A stretch of 64,000 bases of DNA from assembly GCA_015698045.1 (NCBI GenBank), contig BLAL01000291.1, forward strand, positions 1 to 64,000, in the 5' to 3' direction. Position numbers and translations under genes: made by a program. Under the pieces are notes generated by a model. That model worked only from the letters and a program-made list of their open reading frames with translations. It did no database searches and was not told the DNA's origin. How positions within the stretch are numbered: the stretch's first letter is position 1; the number at the start of each line of letters is the position of its first letter. Positions 16,525 through 27,677 of this stretch are shown in pieces. This DNA comes from Rhizophagus clarus. Lineage: Eukaryota; Glomeromycota; Glomeromycetes; Glomerales; Glomeraceae.

Positions 16525-19480
16525 TTGTGAAGTCCGGTCGTGCTTTTCGTCTGGCAACACTACAAAAAAAAAAGAAAAAAAATAATTAATTAATTAATTA
16601 AAAAAAAACCAACGAAAAACACCACCCCAACCCTCCCTTACTTTAATTGTCCTTAATTCCAAAAGTCCGGTCATGCTTTTCGTCCGGCAACACTACAAAA
16701 AAAAAAAAAAATTAATAATTAATTAAAAAAACAACGAAAAACACCTTCCCAACCCTCCCTTACCTTAATTGTCATTAATTCCAAAAGTCCGATCGTGCTT
16801 TTCGTCCAGCAACACTACAAAAAGAAAAAAAACAAATAAATAATTAATTAATTAAAAAAAACAACGAAAACACCACCCCAACCCTCCCTTACCTTAATTG
16901 TCCTTAATTCCAAAAGTCCGGTCGTGCTTTTCGTCCGGCAACACTACAAAAAAGAAAAAAAAAGCAAATAAATAATTAATTAATTAAACAAAAAACACCA
17001 CCCAACCCTCCCTTACCTTAATTCCAATAGTCCGGTCATGCTTTTCGTCCGGCAACACTACAAAAAAGAAAAAACAAACAAATAAATAATTAATTAATTA
17101 AACAAAAAACACCACCCAACCCTCCCTTACCTTAATTCCAATAGTCCGGTCACGTTTTTCGTCCGGCAACACTACAAAAAAAGAAAAAAAAAAAATAAAT
17201 AATTAATTAATTAAAAAAACAACAACGAAAAACACCACCCCAACCCTCCCTTACCTTAATTCCAATAGTCCGGTCGTGCTTTTCGTCCAGCAACACTACA
17301 AAAAAGAAAAAAAAACAAATAAATAATTAATTAATTAAACAAAAAACACCACCCCAACCCTCCCTTACCTTAATTCCAATAGTCTGGTCGTGCTTTTCGT
17401 CTGGCAACACTACAAAAAAGAAAAAAAACAAATAAATAATTAATTAATTAAACAAAAAACACCACCCAACCCTCCCTTACCTTAATTCCAATAGTCCGGT
17501 CGTGCTTTTCGTCCGGCAACACTACAAAAAAGAAAAAAAAACAAATAAATAATTAATTAATTAAACAAAAAACACCACCCAACCCTCCCTTACCTTAATT
17601 CCAATAGTCCAGTCGTGCTTTTCGTCTGGCAACACTACAAAAAAGAAAAAAAAAACAAATAATTAATTAATTAATTAAAAAAAAACAACAAAAAACACCT
17701 CCCCCAACCCTCCCTTACTTTAATTCCAATAGTCCGGTCATGCTTTTCGTCCGACAACACTACAAAAAAGAAAAAAAAAACAAATAAATAATTAATTAAT
17801 TAAACAAAAAACAACAAAAAACACCTCCCCAACCCTCCCTTACTTTAATTCCAATAGTCCGGTCGTGCTTTTCGTCCGGCAACACTACAAAAAAGAAAAA
17901 AAAACAAATAATTAATTAATTAATTAAAAAAAAAACAACAAAAAACACCTCCCCCAACCCTCCCTTACCTTAATTCCAATAGTCCAGTCGTATTTTTCGT
18001 CCGGCAACACTACAAAAAAGAAAAAAAAAGCAAATAAATAATTAATTAATTAAACAAAAAACACCACCCAACCCTCCCTTACCTTAATTCCAATAGTCCG
18101 GTCGTGCTTTTCGTCTGGCAACACTACAAAAAAGAAAAAAAAAACAAATAATTAATTAATTAATTAAAAAAAAAACAACAAAAAACACCTCCCCCAACCC
18201 TCCCTTACTTTAATTCCAATAGTCCGGTCGTGCTTTTCGTCCGACAATACTACAAAAAAGAAAAAACAAACAAAAAAATAATTAATTAATTAAACAAAAA
18301 ACACCACCCAACCCTCCCTTACCTTAATTCCAATAGTCCGGTCGTGCTTTTCGTCCGGCAACACTACAAAAAAGAAAAAAAAAACAAATAAATAATTAAT
18401 TAATTAAACAAAAAACACCACCCCAACCCTCCCTTACCTTAATTCCAATAGTCCGGTCGTGCTTTTCGTCCGGCAACACTACAAAAAAGAAAAAAAAAAC
18501 AAATAAATAATTAATTAATTAAAAAAAAAAAACAACAAAAAACACCTCCCCCAACCCTCCCTTACTTTAATTCCAATAGTCCGGTCGTGCTTTTCGTCCG
18601 ACAACACTACAAAAAAGAAAAAACAAACAAAAAAATAATTAATTAATTAAACAAAAAACACCACCCAACCCTCCCTTACCTTAATTCCAATAGTCCGGTC
18701 GTGCTTTTCGTCCGGCAACACTACAAAAAAGAAAAAACAAATAAATAAATAATTAATTAATTAAACAAAAAACACCACCCCAACCCTCCCTTACTTTAAT
18801 TCCAATAGTCCGGTCGTGCTTTTCGTCCGGCAACACTACAAAAAAGAAAAAAAAAACAAATAATTAATTAATTAATTAAAAAAAAACAACAAAAAACACC
18901 ACCCCCAACCCTCCCTTACTTTAATTCCAATAGTCCGGTCGTACTTTTCGTCCGACAACACTACAAAAAAGAAAAAACAAACAAAAAAATAATTAATTAA
19001 TTAATTAAAAAAAACAACAACGAAAAACACCACCCAACCCTCCCTTACCTTAATTCCAATAGTCCGGTCGTGCTTTTCGTCCGGCAACACTACAGAAAAG
19101 AAAAAAAAAATAATAATTAATTAATTAAATAAAAAAAATCAACGAAAAACACCTCCTTACCTTAATTCCAAAAGTCCGGTCATGTTTTTCGTCCGGCAAC
19201 ACTACAAAAAAGAAAAAAAAAAATAATTAATTAATTAAATAAAAAAACCAACGAAAAACACCTCCCCCAACCCTTCCTTACTTTAATTCCAAAAGTCCGG
19301 TCACATTTTTCGTCCGGCAACACTACAAAAAAAGAAAAAAAAAAAATAATTAATTAATTAATTAAAAAAAACAACAACGAAAAACACCACCCCAACCCTC
19401 CCTTACCTTAATTCCAATAGTCCGGTCATGCTTTTCGTCCGGCAATACTACAAAAAAGAAAAAAAAAAAAATAATTATTT
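16525..19480 (-). repeat. ~25-copy tandem array of ~120-bp exon/intron-like units
   Basis: The motif AGTCCGGTCGTGCTTTTCGT recurs about every 112-133 bases, from about 16531 to about 19439. On the minus strand each unit reads as a pyrimidine tract ending TTTTTTGTAG, then a 41-nt block (TGTTGCCGGACGAAAAGCAC...GGAATTAAG), then GTAAGGGAGGG. This is a consensus acceptor, a constant block and a consensus donor. The ~75-85-nt remainder has intron length and contains the TTAATTAATTAATT run. The first units carry a 10-nt longer block. The 41-nt block is not a multiple of three and one of its three phases contains TAA, so a protein made from serial inclusion of all blocks is not possible. Confidence 0.85.
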
Positions 19481-19724
19481 TTTTAAATTGTTTTTTATCT
19501 AAATGTAATAAATTCAAAAAAAAAAACCTGTTTACCCAAATAATCGGATCATAATACCGGTTATACCAGTTCAAAACTAGATAAAGTGCATGTGATATAT
19601 AACATATTCCTTTTTATATCAACTCATGAGATAAGCTTATCGTAAATGGCAAGCGATATTGCCTTTTATGTTATAAATAGATAATCAATGCTAGTAGTTT
19701 TGTTCAGACTTCAGATTTTTATAT

Positions 19725-19935
19725 TTTGGCGGAAGGGAAATTTTTTTTAAAAAAATATATCGTTTTTTTTAAGTGAAATTTTTTTTTTAAAAAAAATGTC
19801 GTTTTTTTAAGGGAAATTTTTTTTTAAAAAATAAAAAATCATTTTTTTTTAAGGGAAATTTTTTTTAAAAAAATAAAAAATCATTTGTTTTATGATAAGG
19901 GAATTTTTTTTTAAAAAATAAAAAAATAATTTTTT
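19725..19935 (+). repeat. T-rich short tandem repeat
   Basis: About five ~40-bp units of the form AAGGGAAATTTTTTTT followed by an A-run and AATCATTT. It sits between the minus-strand 120-bp array and the plus-strand micro-exon gene, where a divergent promoter would lie. Confidence 0.7.
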
Positions 19936-19975
19936 TTTTCAAAAATTATAAACCACAATTTAAATTTTTTAGTTA

Positions 19976-20214
19976 ATGGCTTTACCTTTAGCTTCGGGAT
20001 TAAATACTGTAACAGGTAAGTTTTTTTTGCTTTTATTCTCCTTTCTTTTGTCTCTTATTAACTTGTTCTTTTTTTTTAGGCGTGGCTGTTTTTATCCATT
20101 TTGGAAATTCAAGGTGAGTTTTAATTTCTTCTCCTTTTTTTTGTTTTCTTTTCATTCTTTCCCTTGTTCTTTTACTAAACTTTTTGTCTTTTTAGATGTG
20201 TACCATATGAGTGA
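19976..20214 (+). CDS. Candidate micro-exon gene encoding a 30-residue peptide
   Basis: ATG at 19976 opens exon 1 (19976-20015, ending ACAG before GTAAG). Exon 2 is 20080-20113 (after TTTTTTTAG, before GTGAG). Exon 3 starts at 20196 after TTTTTAG. The phases join without error and the frame stops at TGA 20212-20214, giving 30 residues beginning MALPLASGLNTVT. Exon 3 continues to a further donor at 20223 (CAA|GTAAGT). All borders match consensus, but there is no homology support. The unspliced open frame across this region is a product of the T-rich composition. Confidence 0.4.
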
Positions 20215-20222
20215 AAATTCAA

Positions 20223-20885
20223 GTAAGTCTCTTACGTCTCTTCTCCTGTTGTTTTATTTTTCTTTTAAGATGATATTAACCGTTTTCTTTCTTTTTTTTT
20301 CTATGGGTGGGTGTTCTGGCTTTTCTTTCATTTTTTTCCCCTTTATTTCTCTTCTTTTCGTGGTTTTTTTGTTTCTTTTTTTCATTATTCCTTTCGTTTC
20401 TTCTATGGTTCTTTCATTGATCTTTTGTGGTTCTTTTGTTATTCCTTTCATTGATCTTTTATTCCTTTCATCATTGTTTCTTTTATTGCTTTTTTGGTTT
20501 ATTTCATTGATCTTTGATTTCTTTCGTTACTTTTTTTTTGTTTTTTTCATTGATCCTTGGTTTCTTTCATTACTTTTTTCGTTTCTTTCATTGATCTTTG
20601 GTCTCTTTTCAATGATCTTTGGTTTCTTTCATTGATCTTTGACTTCTTTTGTTGCTTTTTTTTGTTCCCTTTATTGATTTTCATTCCTCCTTTGCTTCCT
20701 TTCATTCTCTTTCATTCTTTTTTTGTTTCATTCATTCTTTTTCACTATCCTTTACCTTTTTTTGTTCCTTCCTCATTTCTTTTTGATCATCTTTACTTCC
20801 CTTTATCCCTTTTCATTTATCTCTTCTTTCCTTTATTCTTCCTTTGTCCTTTCTTACTGTATTTTCCATTTTTTCTTATATATTG
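20223..20885 (+). other. Long pyrimidine-rich tract with ~22-bp repeats
   Basis: Almost pure C/T with recurrent TTTCTTTCATTGATCTTTGG units between about 20380 and 20640. Long frames exist across it, but their composition (mostly F, L, S, I) shows they are not genes. It resembles the purine-rich tracts at 56.1 kb, 57.1 kb and 62-62.8 kb in opposite orientation. Confidence 0.7.
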
Positions 20886-21390
20886 CAGTGCATGTGCAAT
20901 TAATACAGCATTATAACATTAATATTACAGTTAAAATTATGCAATTGCGGCTTAATTTTTTTATAAAATCATGTATACAGTGTGGTGTAATTTTTTTTCT
21001 TTGAATTAAAATATAGTTTTTTTCATACAATTTCCTTTTTATTAATTTATAGTGATATTAATTATTATTCAACAAATTATTAAGTGTGAAATTGTTTTGT
21101 AATTATAGATTTAATTATTGTGGTGTTAAAGTTTTTTTTTTTTTTTTGTTTAACTAATTATTATTACTATCATATTACCAGTTACGGTATATTAAATCTA
21201 GCCGAAATTATGTTAATTCTGGCCAAAATTAAAATCATGCTGAATTGCACTTTTAAAAATTGTACGCATTTTTTTTAGATCACTATATTGCATATCTTTA
21301 ACTTTTATAATACATTGTATAACAAAATTTAACATATTTAGACGATGAAACAAATCCGCCGATATGATGTATTATTTTTAATATTAACGG
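20886..21390. other. AT-rich spacer, nothing recognised
   Basis: No open frame of interest or repeat noticed. Confidence 0.4.
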
Positions 21391-22195
21391 TCAATCTGTG
21401 AACCAAATTTTCACAGAAGAAAAATTTTTTTATTTTATCTATAGAATGTTTATTTTGTTAAGAAATCCTGTAAATAAACAACAGAAATGGACTCCTCAAC
21501 TCAAGAAACTATACATAGCGATCTAAAGTAATTTTTTAAGTACTGTAAAAAATAAATAAACAATACAATTAGAATAGCAGTTTAAGGTATAATAATACAG
21601 AATAAAAACTTTTTTAGATAGGCAGAAATGGATGAGATTCTTCTAAAAACTTTTTTTGAAGCAAATAAAGATGTTATGCAACTAATAGAGATACCAGAAT
21701 TTATTAGAGTATCATCAAGGTTTCATCTATTACCTTTTTTCATAGTGACTCTTTTTAATTGTTTCATCAAAGACTGTTGCTATCATGATTGAAAGATCTG
21801 CATAACAAATTTGGAAATACAACCCCCTATGCAATAATAGCTAATATAGCAATTTCTCAACCCATACAACACCAATCAGATTTGATGAATCTTGATGACT
21901 CAATAGGTGACACAATTGGTAAGATACCCAGTACCTTACATTATCCCACTCCAATTATATCACCTGTTATGTCTTTATCCACTAGGAATCTTTTGATTTA
22001 ATCATGTTTTTATTGTTTTATCTTTCTAGAATATTTCTTTTTTTTCATTTCCTTTATTTCTTTAAATCTATGTATAGACTTTCTATTACCCCTCTAAGAA
22101 TAAGCTAACATAGTGAGTCATGACTTTATATATCTGTATAGATCACCATTAATAAATAAAATTTGCACTAATTTTGACCATAAAAAAAAAAAAAT
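21391..22195 (+). mobile_element. Internally deleted non-LTR (LINE) retrotransposon copy
   Basis: The start (TCAATCTGTGAACCAAATTT) and the end (ATTTTGACCAT followed by a 13-A tail) match the start and end of the longer relic at 46081-48095. Shared internal blocks include CAAGAAACTATA near the start and TTTCTAGAATAT, CTAAGAATAAGCTA near the end. It carries only fragments of ORF1-like sequence. The poly-A tail and the shared 5' end imply LINE-type mobilisation. Confidence 0.7.
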
Positions 22196-22399
22196 TTTTA
22201 ATATTAACTAACATTATCAATTAATTTATTTATTATTGTATTTACAAATAAAGATATATAAAATTAATTTACTTTATTATTATTAAAAAAATTTCTAAGT
22301 TTATACAGGATGTTTAAATATGATAACACATAATTAAACTTACTGATTAGTTAATTATTACATCAAATTGGTCAATTAGTTATTTGTTTACATGTTCTT

Positions 22400-22660
22400 T
22401 TTCTTTTCAAGTAGTTCTTCGCGAAGCCTGCAAAAGTATTGTATATTTCTTATTTTTTCTTTATTCACTTTCATTTTTCTTTTTCTTTCTAACCTTCTTC
22501 TCTTCTTTTTAGGTTTTTTATCATTAAATTATTTCAGTTTTGCGTAAAGGTATACCATTTCTATCCTTTTTTCCTTTTTTTTTGTTTTGTTTTTAATTTC
22601 TTTTTTTTTTTAGGTCTTTGAACTCTTTCAGTTTTATAAATAAAGGTATAGTATATTTAT
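22400..22660 (+). other. Micro-exon-like units
   Basis: Two blocks have splice-like borders: TTTTTAG|GTTTTTTATC...GCGTAAAG|GTATACC and TTTTTTTTAG|GTCTTTGAACTC...AATAAAG|GTATAG. The blocks are ~38 and ~33 nt and similar to each other, so they are diverged copies of one unit. They may continue the plus-strand series begun at 19976, interrupted by the LINE copy. Confidence 0.4.
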
Positions 22661-23270
22661 TTTTCATTCTTATTTTCTTTGTTATTTTTTATGTTTCATT
22701 TTTACTAACTGAGCTATTTTATTCTTTTCTTTATAGGTTGGCTTTTTATTTTCATTTCCTTTTCATTTTATTTTTCACTTTATTTCTACTTTATATTTTC
22801 ACTTTCTATATCATTTTTGTTTTTCACTTCTTTATTTTGTTTTCATATTCTTCCATTTTTATTTATTTTCATATTCCCTTTTCTATTTCATTTTTGTTTA
22901 CCTCTTTTTCATTTTGTTTTTTTTGTTTTCCTATCTTTTATTTTATTTTGTATTCCTCTTTCCATTTTGTTTTTGTATTCCCCTTTTTATTTCATTTTCA
23001 TTCTCCTTTCCATTTCATTTTCATTTTCCTACCTTTTCATTTCATTTTTTTTATTTAACATTTTCATTTTATTTTTCTTCTTGTTATTCCTTTTCATTTT
23101 CATTTTGTTTTTTTTTTACATTTAACTTTCCTATTTCTATTTCATTTCTTCTTATTTAACTTTTTTATATTCTTTAACTCTTTCCATTTCTTTTTCTTTC
23201 TTTTCTGATTCATTTTTTTCTCATCTAACCAATTTCTTTTCATTTTTCTTCTTTTATTCTTTTTACTTAT
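22661..23270 (+). other. CT-rich low-complexity tract
   Basis: Built from TTTTCATTTT, TTTCC and TTTTAT words. The open frames across it are compositional artefacts. Confidence 0.75.
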
Positions 23271-23272
23271 CA

Positions 23273-23631
23273 CAGGTCAAAATTAGTTAAATAGGGTATC
23301 AATAGAGTATCAATAGGTTATCAATCGGCTATCAATAAGCTACCCTATTGGTAGCCTATTGAACTTGCGCCATAATCCGTCACCAATCGGGCAGGCTGAT
23401 TGATAGCCGATTAATAACTTATTGATAACCTATTAGTATCCTATTGGTATTTTTATTAAATAGGGTATCAATAGGGTATCAATAGGTTATCAATAGGTTA
23501 TCAATCAGCCTGCCCGATTGGTGATGGATTATGGCGCAAGTTCAATAGGCTACCAATAGGGTAGTCTATTGATAGCCGATTGATAACCTATTGATACCCT
23601 ATTGATACCCTATTTAACTAATTTCGACCTG
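23273..23631. mobile_element. 359-bp foldback/MITE-like palindrome
   Basis: It begins CAGGTCAAAATTAGTTAAAT and ends with the inverted equivalent. The two arms pair along nearly the whole length, meeting near 23452 with essentially no loop, including the GCGCCATAATCC / GGATTATGGCGC segments. Each arm is itself built of GGGTATCAATA and GGTTATCAATA direct repeats. No coding capacity. No convincing target duplication was found. Confidence 0.8.
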
Positions 23632-24217
23632 TATTATTGTTCTCATTCCCTTTTATTTTTATTTTAATTTTTTTCATTTTTTTTGTTATTTATATAATCT
23701 TTTCTCAAATCCTTTTGCCCACCATTGTTTTTTTTATCTACACATACCTTTTCAACTTCCTTTTCATTCTTCTTGATTTTTTCTTTATCTAATTAATTTA
23801 ACATTATAACTTGTAAGTTTAACCTTACATTATAAATAAAAATGAAAGATTTTTAAAGTTCTTTAAAACTGATCAATAATATTTTGCAAAAAAAACAAAT
23901 CTAATACAATTAATCACGTGATCCATGTTTAAACACACCATGTATAAATAAAAATTTTCAAAATTTATTATATTTATTAAATAAAATGCATATTAAGAAA
24001 AATTTTTGCAAATTTTTTCTTATATAGTAGAATTTACTATATTATATAACATAATGAATTTCACTATTGGTTAGTATTAAAATTGCTTTTTTTAAAATTT
24101 TTAAAACTTTTAAATATTATAAAAATTATAATAAAATTCATTATTTGATACATTTTACTATCTTATAAATTTAATTATTAGTTATTTTTAAATTAATCTT
24201 TTTTTTTATTATATAAT
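23632..24217. other. AT-rich spacer, nothing recognised
   Basis: T-rich then A/T-rich sequence between the palindrome and the F-box gene; probably includes that gene's 3' UTR. Confidence 0.5.
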
Positions 24218-25768
24218 TTAAATAGATATATTATCAAAAATATAAATAATTTGTAAATATTCTTTTGAAATTTTTACAAAATTTTTAAAATTATCATCAT
24301 TAGGATTTAAACTAATTCCAATTATTTTTAAACTTTTCCTTTTTTTAGAAAATTCCAATAAAACATTAAAATATTCTATATTTATTTTACTACTATAAAC
24401 AAAAAAAAGTTTTTTTAAAGGTGAAATAGTTATTTCTAAATAATTTTTTAAAATATTAAGTTTAGGTAATCTAATATTAAGAAATTTTAATTTTGGGAAA
24501 GTAATTTTACTTAATTGATATAAAATTTCATTTTTATGATCAAAAGAATGAGAATGAAATGTAAAAAGTGTAAGGTGTGTTAAACTATTTTCCAATAATG
24601 ATAAGAAAAAAATATCAATTTTATATTTCAATATAATTTTTAAATTAGAAATATTTGAACATCTAATAAAAAGATTTTGAATATCTGTTTTGCTTGATAT
24701 ATTATTAATATTAAAAGAAATTTTTTCTAAATTTTTATTAGCTAATTGAAAAAGGTGTTTAAGAACATTTTCTTTTACTAAATCTATATTTAATGATTTT
24801 AAATTAAAATCTGTATTAGTAAAATCATTAAATATACTTTCATCTAAATTTTCACATTTATATAAACTAAGATTTTGTAAATTTTTAATTTGTTGAATTG
24901 GAGCTAATGATAAGCCTTTAAAAATTTGACTTAATTGTAAAGTAGTTAAAGAATTTGAATGAATAGATAATACTTTAAGAATAGGTGTAAATTCAGGACC
25001 AATTCCATCCAGAGAAACTAAAGTGAGCTTATGTTGTGCCTTAATTAATGAAACAATTATGTTAAAATAATCTTTTTTGTTATTTGGTATTCTATTATTA
25101 CCATGAATTCTTAAATTTAGAATTCCATGAGAAATATTTTTAAGTGATTTTAAAAGAAAAAATATATTGGGCGCATCAAAAGAAATTTTCCACTCAAAAT
25201 CTTCAATATTTTTGAATCCAGGATGGGAATTAATGAAAATGTTGATGTCTGGTATATCATAAATTTCCTTATGAACAAGTGAAAGTGAAAGATTTTTAAT
25301 AATTTTTGAATTCCTCATGATTAATTTTGTAAATACTTCAAAAATGTTTTTTAATTGAGCTTTAATATGTGTAGTATAAGAAATTCTAACATAAAAATCA
25401 TTATAAACAATATCTTTATACCATCCTTCAATTGATTGATAAAGTGTTGAAGTATTATATTCTCTTATATACGAAGCATAATTAAATAGTATTAAAGAGA
25501 AATCTTTTGGTGGTAAAATAAATCCTTCTTTAATAATTTCTAATTTTTCTTCCTCGTTAAGTAATGATGATAATGTCTTAATTTCTTTTCCTTTTGATGT
25601 GATCGAAAATGGATATTTCCATAATAATGGTATTATAATTTTACACCAAAATCGATTTACAAAAAGAAATGAATATAATGTTTTCTTGTCATTTTCAAAA
25701 TATAAAAATATATCATCGAAACATTCTGAAAGAATTAAATTTAATTTTGAGGATTCTTCGTTCGACAT
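24218..25768 (-). CDS. F-box/LRR-like protein
   Basis: An intact 516-residue single-exon ATG frame. The N-terminus (SECFDDIFLYF...SFLFVNRFWCKIIIPLLWKYPF) is the F-box form common in glomeromycete genomes. The rest contains irregular leucine-rich segments such as LKSLNIDL, LTHLTLFTFHSH and LKFLNIRLPKL, which would form an LRR-like substrate-binding solenoid. It would act as an SCF ubiquitin ligase adaptor with an unknown target. It is divergent from the SET-MYND gene across a 140-base intergenic region. Confidence 0.85.
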   Translation of the reverse strand: MSNEESSKLNLILSECFDDIFLYFENDKKTLYSFLFVNRFWCKIIIPLLWKYPFSITSKGKEIKTLSSLLNEEEKLEIIKEGFILPPKDFSLILFNYASYIREYNTSTLYQSIEGWYKDIVYNDFYVRISYTTHIKAQLKNIFEVFTKLIMRNSKIIKNLSLSLVHKEIYDIPDINIFINSHPGFKNIEDFEWKISFDAPNIFFLLKSLKNISHGILNLRIHGNNRIPNNKKDYFNIIVSLIKAQHKLTLVSLDGIGPEFTPILKVLSIHSNSLTTLQLSQIFKGLSLAPIQQIKNLQNLSLYKCENLDESIFNDFTNTDFNLKSLNIDLVKENVLKHLFQLANKNLEKISFNINNISSKTDIQNLFIRCSNISNLKIILKYKIDIFFLSLLENSLTHLTLFTFHSHSFDHKNEILYQLSKITFPKLKFLNIRLPKLNILKNYLEITISPLKKLFFVYSSKINIEYFNVLLEFSKKRKSLKIIGISLNPNDDNFKNFVKISKEYLQIIYIFDNISI

Positions 25769-25908
25769 TTTTTACGATTTTTTTCTATTGATCACCCTAA
25801 TGACTTAGGATATATATATATACACACACGTGATATCACGGATCTGTATAACAATAATTTTGTTTAAAAAATCATTTTTTTTTCAAAAAAAAAAAAAAAA
25901 AAAAAAAA
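25769..25908. promoter_or_regulatory. Bidirectional promoter region between F-box and SET-MYND genes
   Basis: A 140-base divergent spacer containing a perfect 12-bp palindrome CGTGATATCACG (25829-25840), a TATATATATATA run just before it, and a run of 25 A's ending at the A of the SET-MYND start codon. The palindrome resembles a dimeric factor site; its function is inferred from position. Confidence 0.5.
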
Positions 25909-26266
25909 ATGGAAACATTTTTATCACAATATGGACTCTCGTTAATAGAAAATGAAAATAAATTTCGTTCAATAGTAACAAATAAAAAAATTAATATAGG
26001 AAAAACAATAATTGTATCTCATCCTTTAATATCATTTCCAACTTTAACCTGTAATAAAATTAGATGTGATCAATGTTTAAAAAAGAAGGATCATACTCTA
26101 CAAACATGTTCAAGATGTCAAAATGTTTATTATTGTGATAGATCGTGTCAAAAATCATCTTGGGTGTCACATCATAAATTACTTTGTCCACTTTATAAAA
26201 AATCAACAAGTACAAATAATGATGAAGAAATGTTAAAAAGAGTGTCGAATTTAATTGAAAAATTTT

Positions 26267-26309
<43 letters not shown>

Positions 26310-27466
26310 AAATGAAAATAATAATTATTTATTTGAAATTTTCTTAAGATTAATGACACATAGAACAGAACAATCTAATGATAATTTGAAATATTTTGAA
26401 AAAATTTCTAATGATATTTGTGAGAATTTAAATTTTAATAAGATTACCAAAGATGATTTAATTGATTATTTATGTATATTTTATTGTAATAATTTTAATT
26501 TACATGATAATCAATTATTTGTATACGGAGAAGGAACGTATGTATAAATCATTTTATTTTATACCTTTTTTCATTTTTCATTTTTTTTTGTTGATCGTTT
26601 TCATATTTGTTTTTTTCCCTTTTTCATTTGTTAGATTCCCAATAGGATCATTGTTTAATCATTCTTGTCGACCAAATGCAATCGTAATGTATGATGGAGC
26701 AGTACAAATAATTAAATGTATTGAAGTAATAAATGTTGGAGAAGAAATTAATATTTCTTATATTGATGTAGCATTAAATAGAATGACTCGAAAGAAAATG
26801 TTACAAGAAAAATATTTCTTTGAATGTCAATGTTCAAGATGTTTTTCTCAAGAAAGATATTCTAACATATTTTCTAAAATTGATCAATTAATTGAAGAAA
26901 AAGATCAAGAAACTACAAGACAAGATTTTAATCAAACACTTGAAAATTGGGTATCCTTAGAACAAAATGAATCAAAATTTTCTAAAGTAACAACTTTAAT
27001 ATTATCAAATTTATTATCACATTTAAAAAATAATACGACAGATAACGATTATTTAAATTCATTATCAGAAATAATTTCAATATTATTTCAACAAAATTAT
27101 TCAATGACAAATTTATTTTACACTTCTTCCCTTTCATTTACTACAAAATTATTTTATGATAAAATTGATTTACAACAATGGTATCAATCAACAATTCTTG
27201 GAAAATATATTCTTTCTATATATTTAATAATTTATCCTAGATATCATCCAATGATTGGTTTACATTTATTTACTTTGGGAAAATGTTATTGGAATGATAT
27301 TACAAATGGTTCAAAATCTATTAAAGAATCTATTAATATTTTAGAATGTGCTCAAAAAGTTTTGAATATTACACATAATGAAGGTGCCGAAAATACTGAT
27401 ATAATTAATCAGGTAAATGATTTATTAAATATGGCAAGAAAAGAATTATCCGTTTTACCGTTTTAA
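25909..27466 (+). CDS. SET-MYND (SMYD-like) lysine methyltransferase
   Basis: Two exons, 25909-26537 and 26635-27466, with a 97-nt intron (GTATGT...TTAG) give 486 residues in one continuous frame. The MYND zinc finger has C53, C56, C67, C70, C76, C80, H89 and C93. A poly-Asn run from AAT repeats (about 26266-26308) follows. The SET core spans the intron: FPIGSLFNHSCRPNA (NHSC motif) and GEEINISYID. A post-SET cysteine cluster CQCSRC comes next, then a helical C-terminal region. The split SET domain interrupted by MYND is diagnostic of the SMYD family, which methylates histone or other protein lysines using S-adenosylmethionine. Confidence 0.9.
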
Positions 27467-27479
27467 AAGATTAGATATA

Positions 27480-27677
27480 CAGTCATACCTCCATAAGTGC
27501 ACCCCCCTTGGGACCATAGTAAAAAAATAGCAGAATGTGCACTTAGAGAGGGAGTGCATTTATAGAGGGTAAAATATTAAGAACTCTTATAAGTTGGGAC
27601 TAAAGCTTACCGTGCACTTAGAGAGAATTTACATATTGCGTGTACTTATAGAGGGTGCACTTATGGAGGTGTGACTG
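27480..27677. mobile_element. 198-bp MITE with pogo/Tigger-like termini
   Basis: It begins CAGTCATACCTCCATAAGTG and ends with the inverted CACTTATGGAGGTGTGACTG. The CAGT...ACCTC.ATAAGT pattern is that of pogo/Tc1-mariner ends. TA precedes it, but TT follows, so the target duplication is not clean. The interior has further GTGCACTTA(G/T)AGAG repeats and no coding capacity. It lies just past the SET-MYND stop and may supply its 3' UTR. Confidence 0.75.

Noticed and set aside
16525-19480. Regular repeats that might be taken for a CRISPR array
   Set aside because: Units are ~120 bp, tandem and nearly identical throughout, with no unique spacers and no cas genes; the organism is eukaryotic.
20000-23160. 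Long plus-strand open frames of Phe/Leu/Ser-rich proteins
   Set aside because: They arise from CT-rich low-complexity DNA, cross consensus splice sites and have no domain-like composition.
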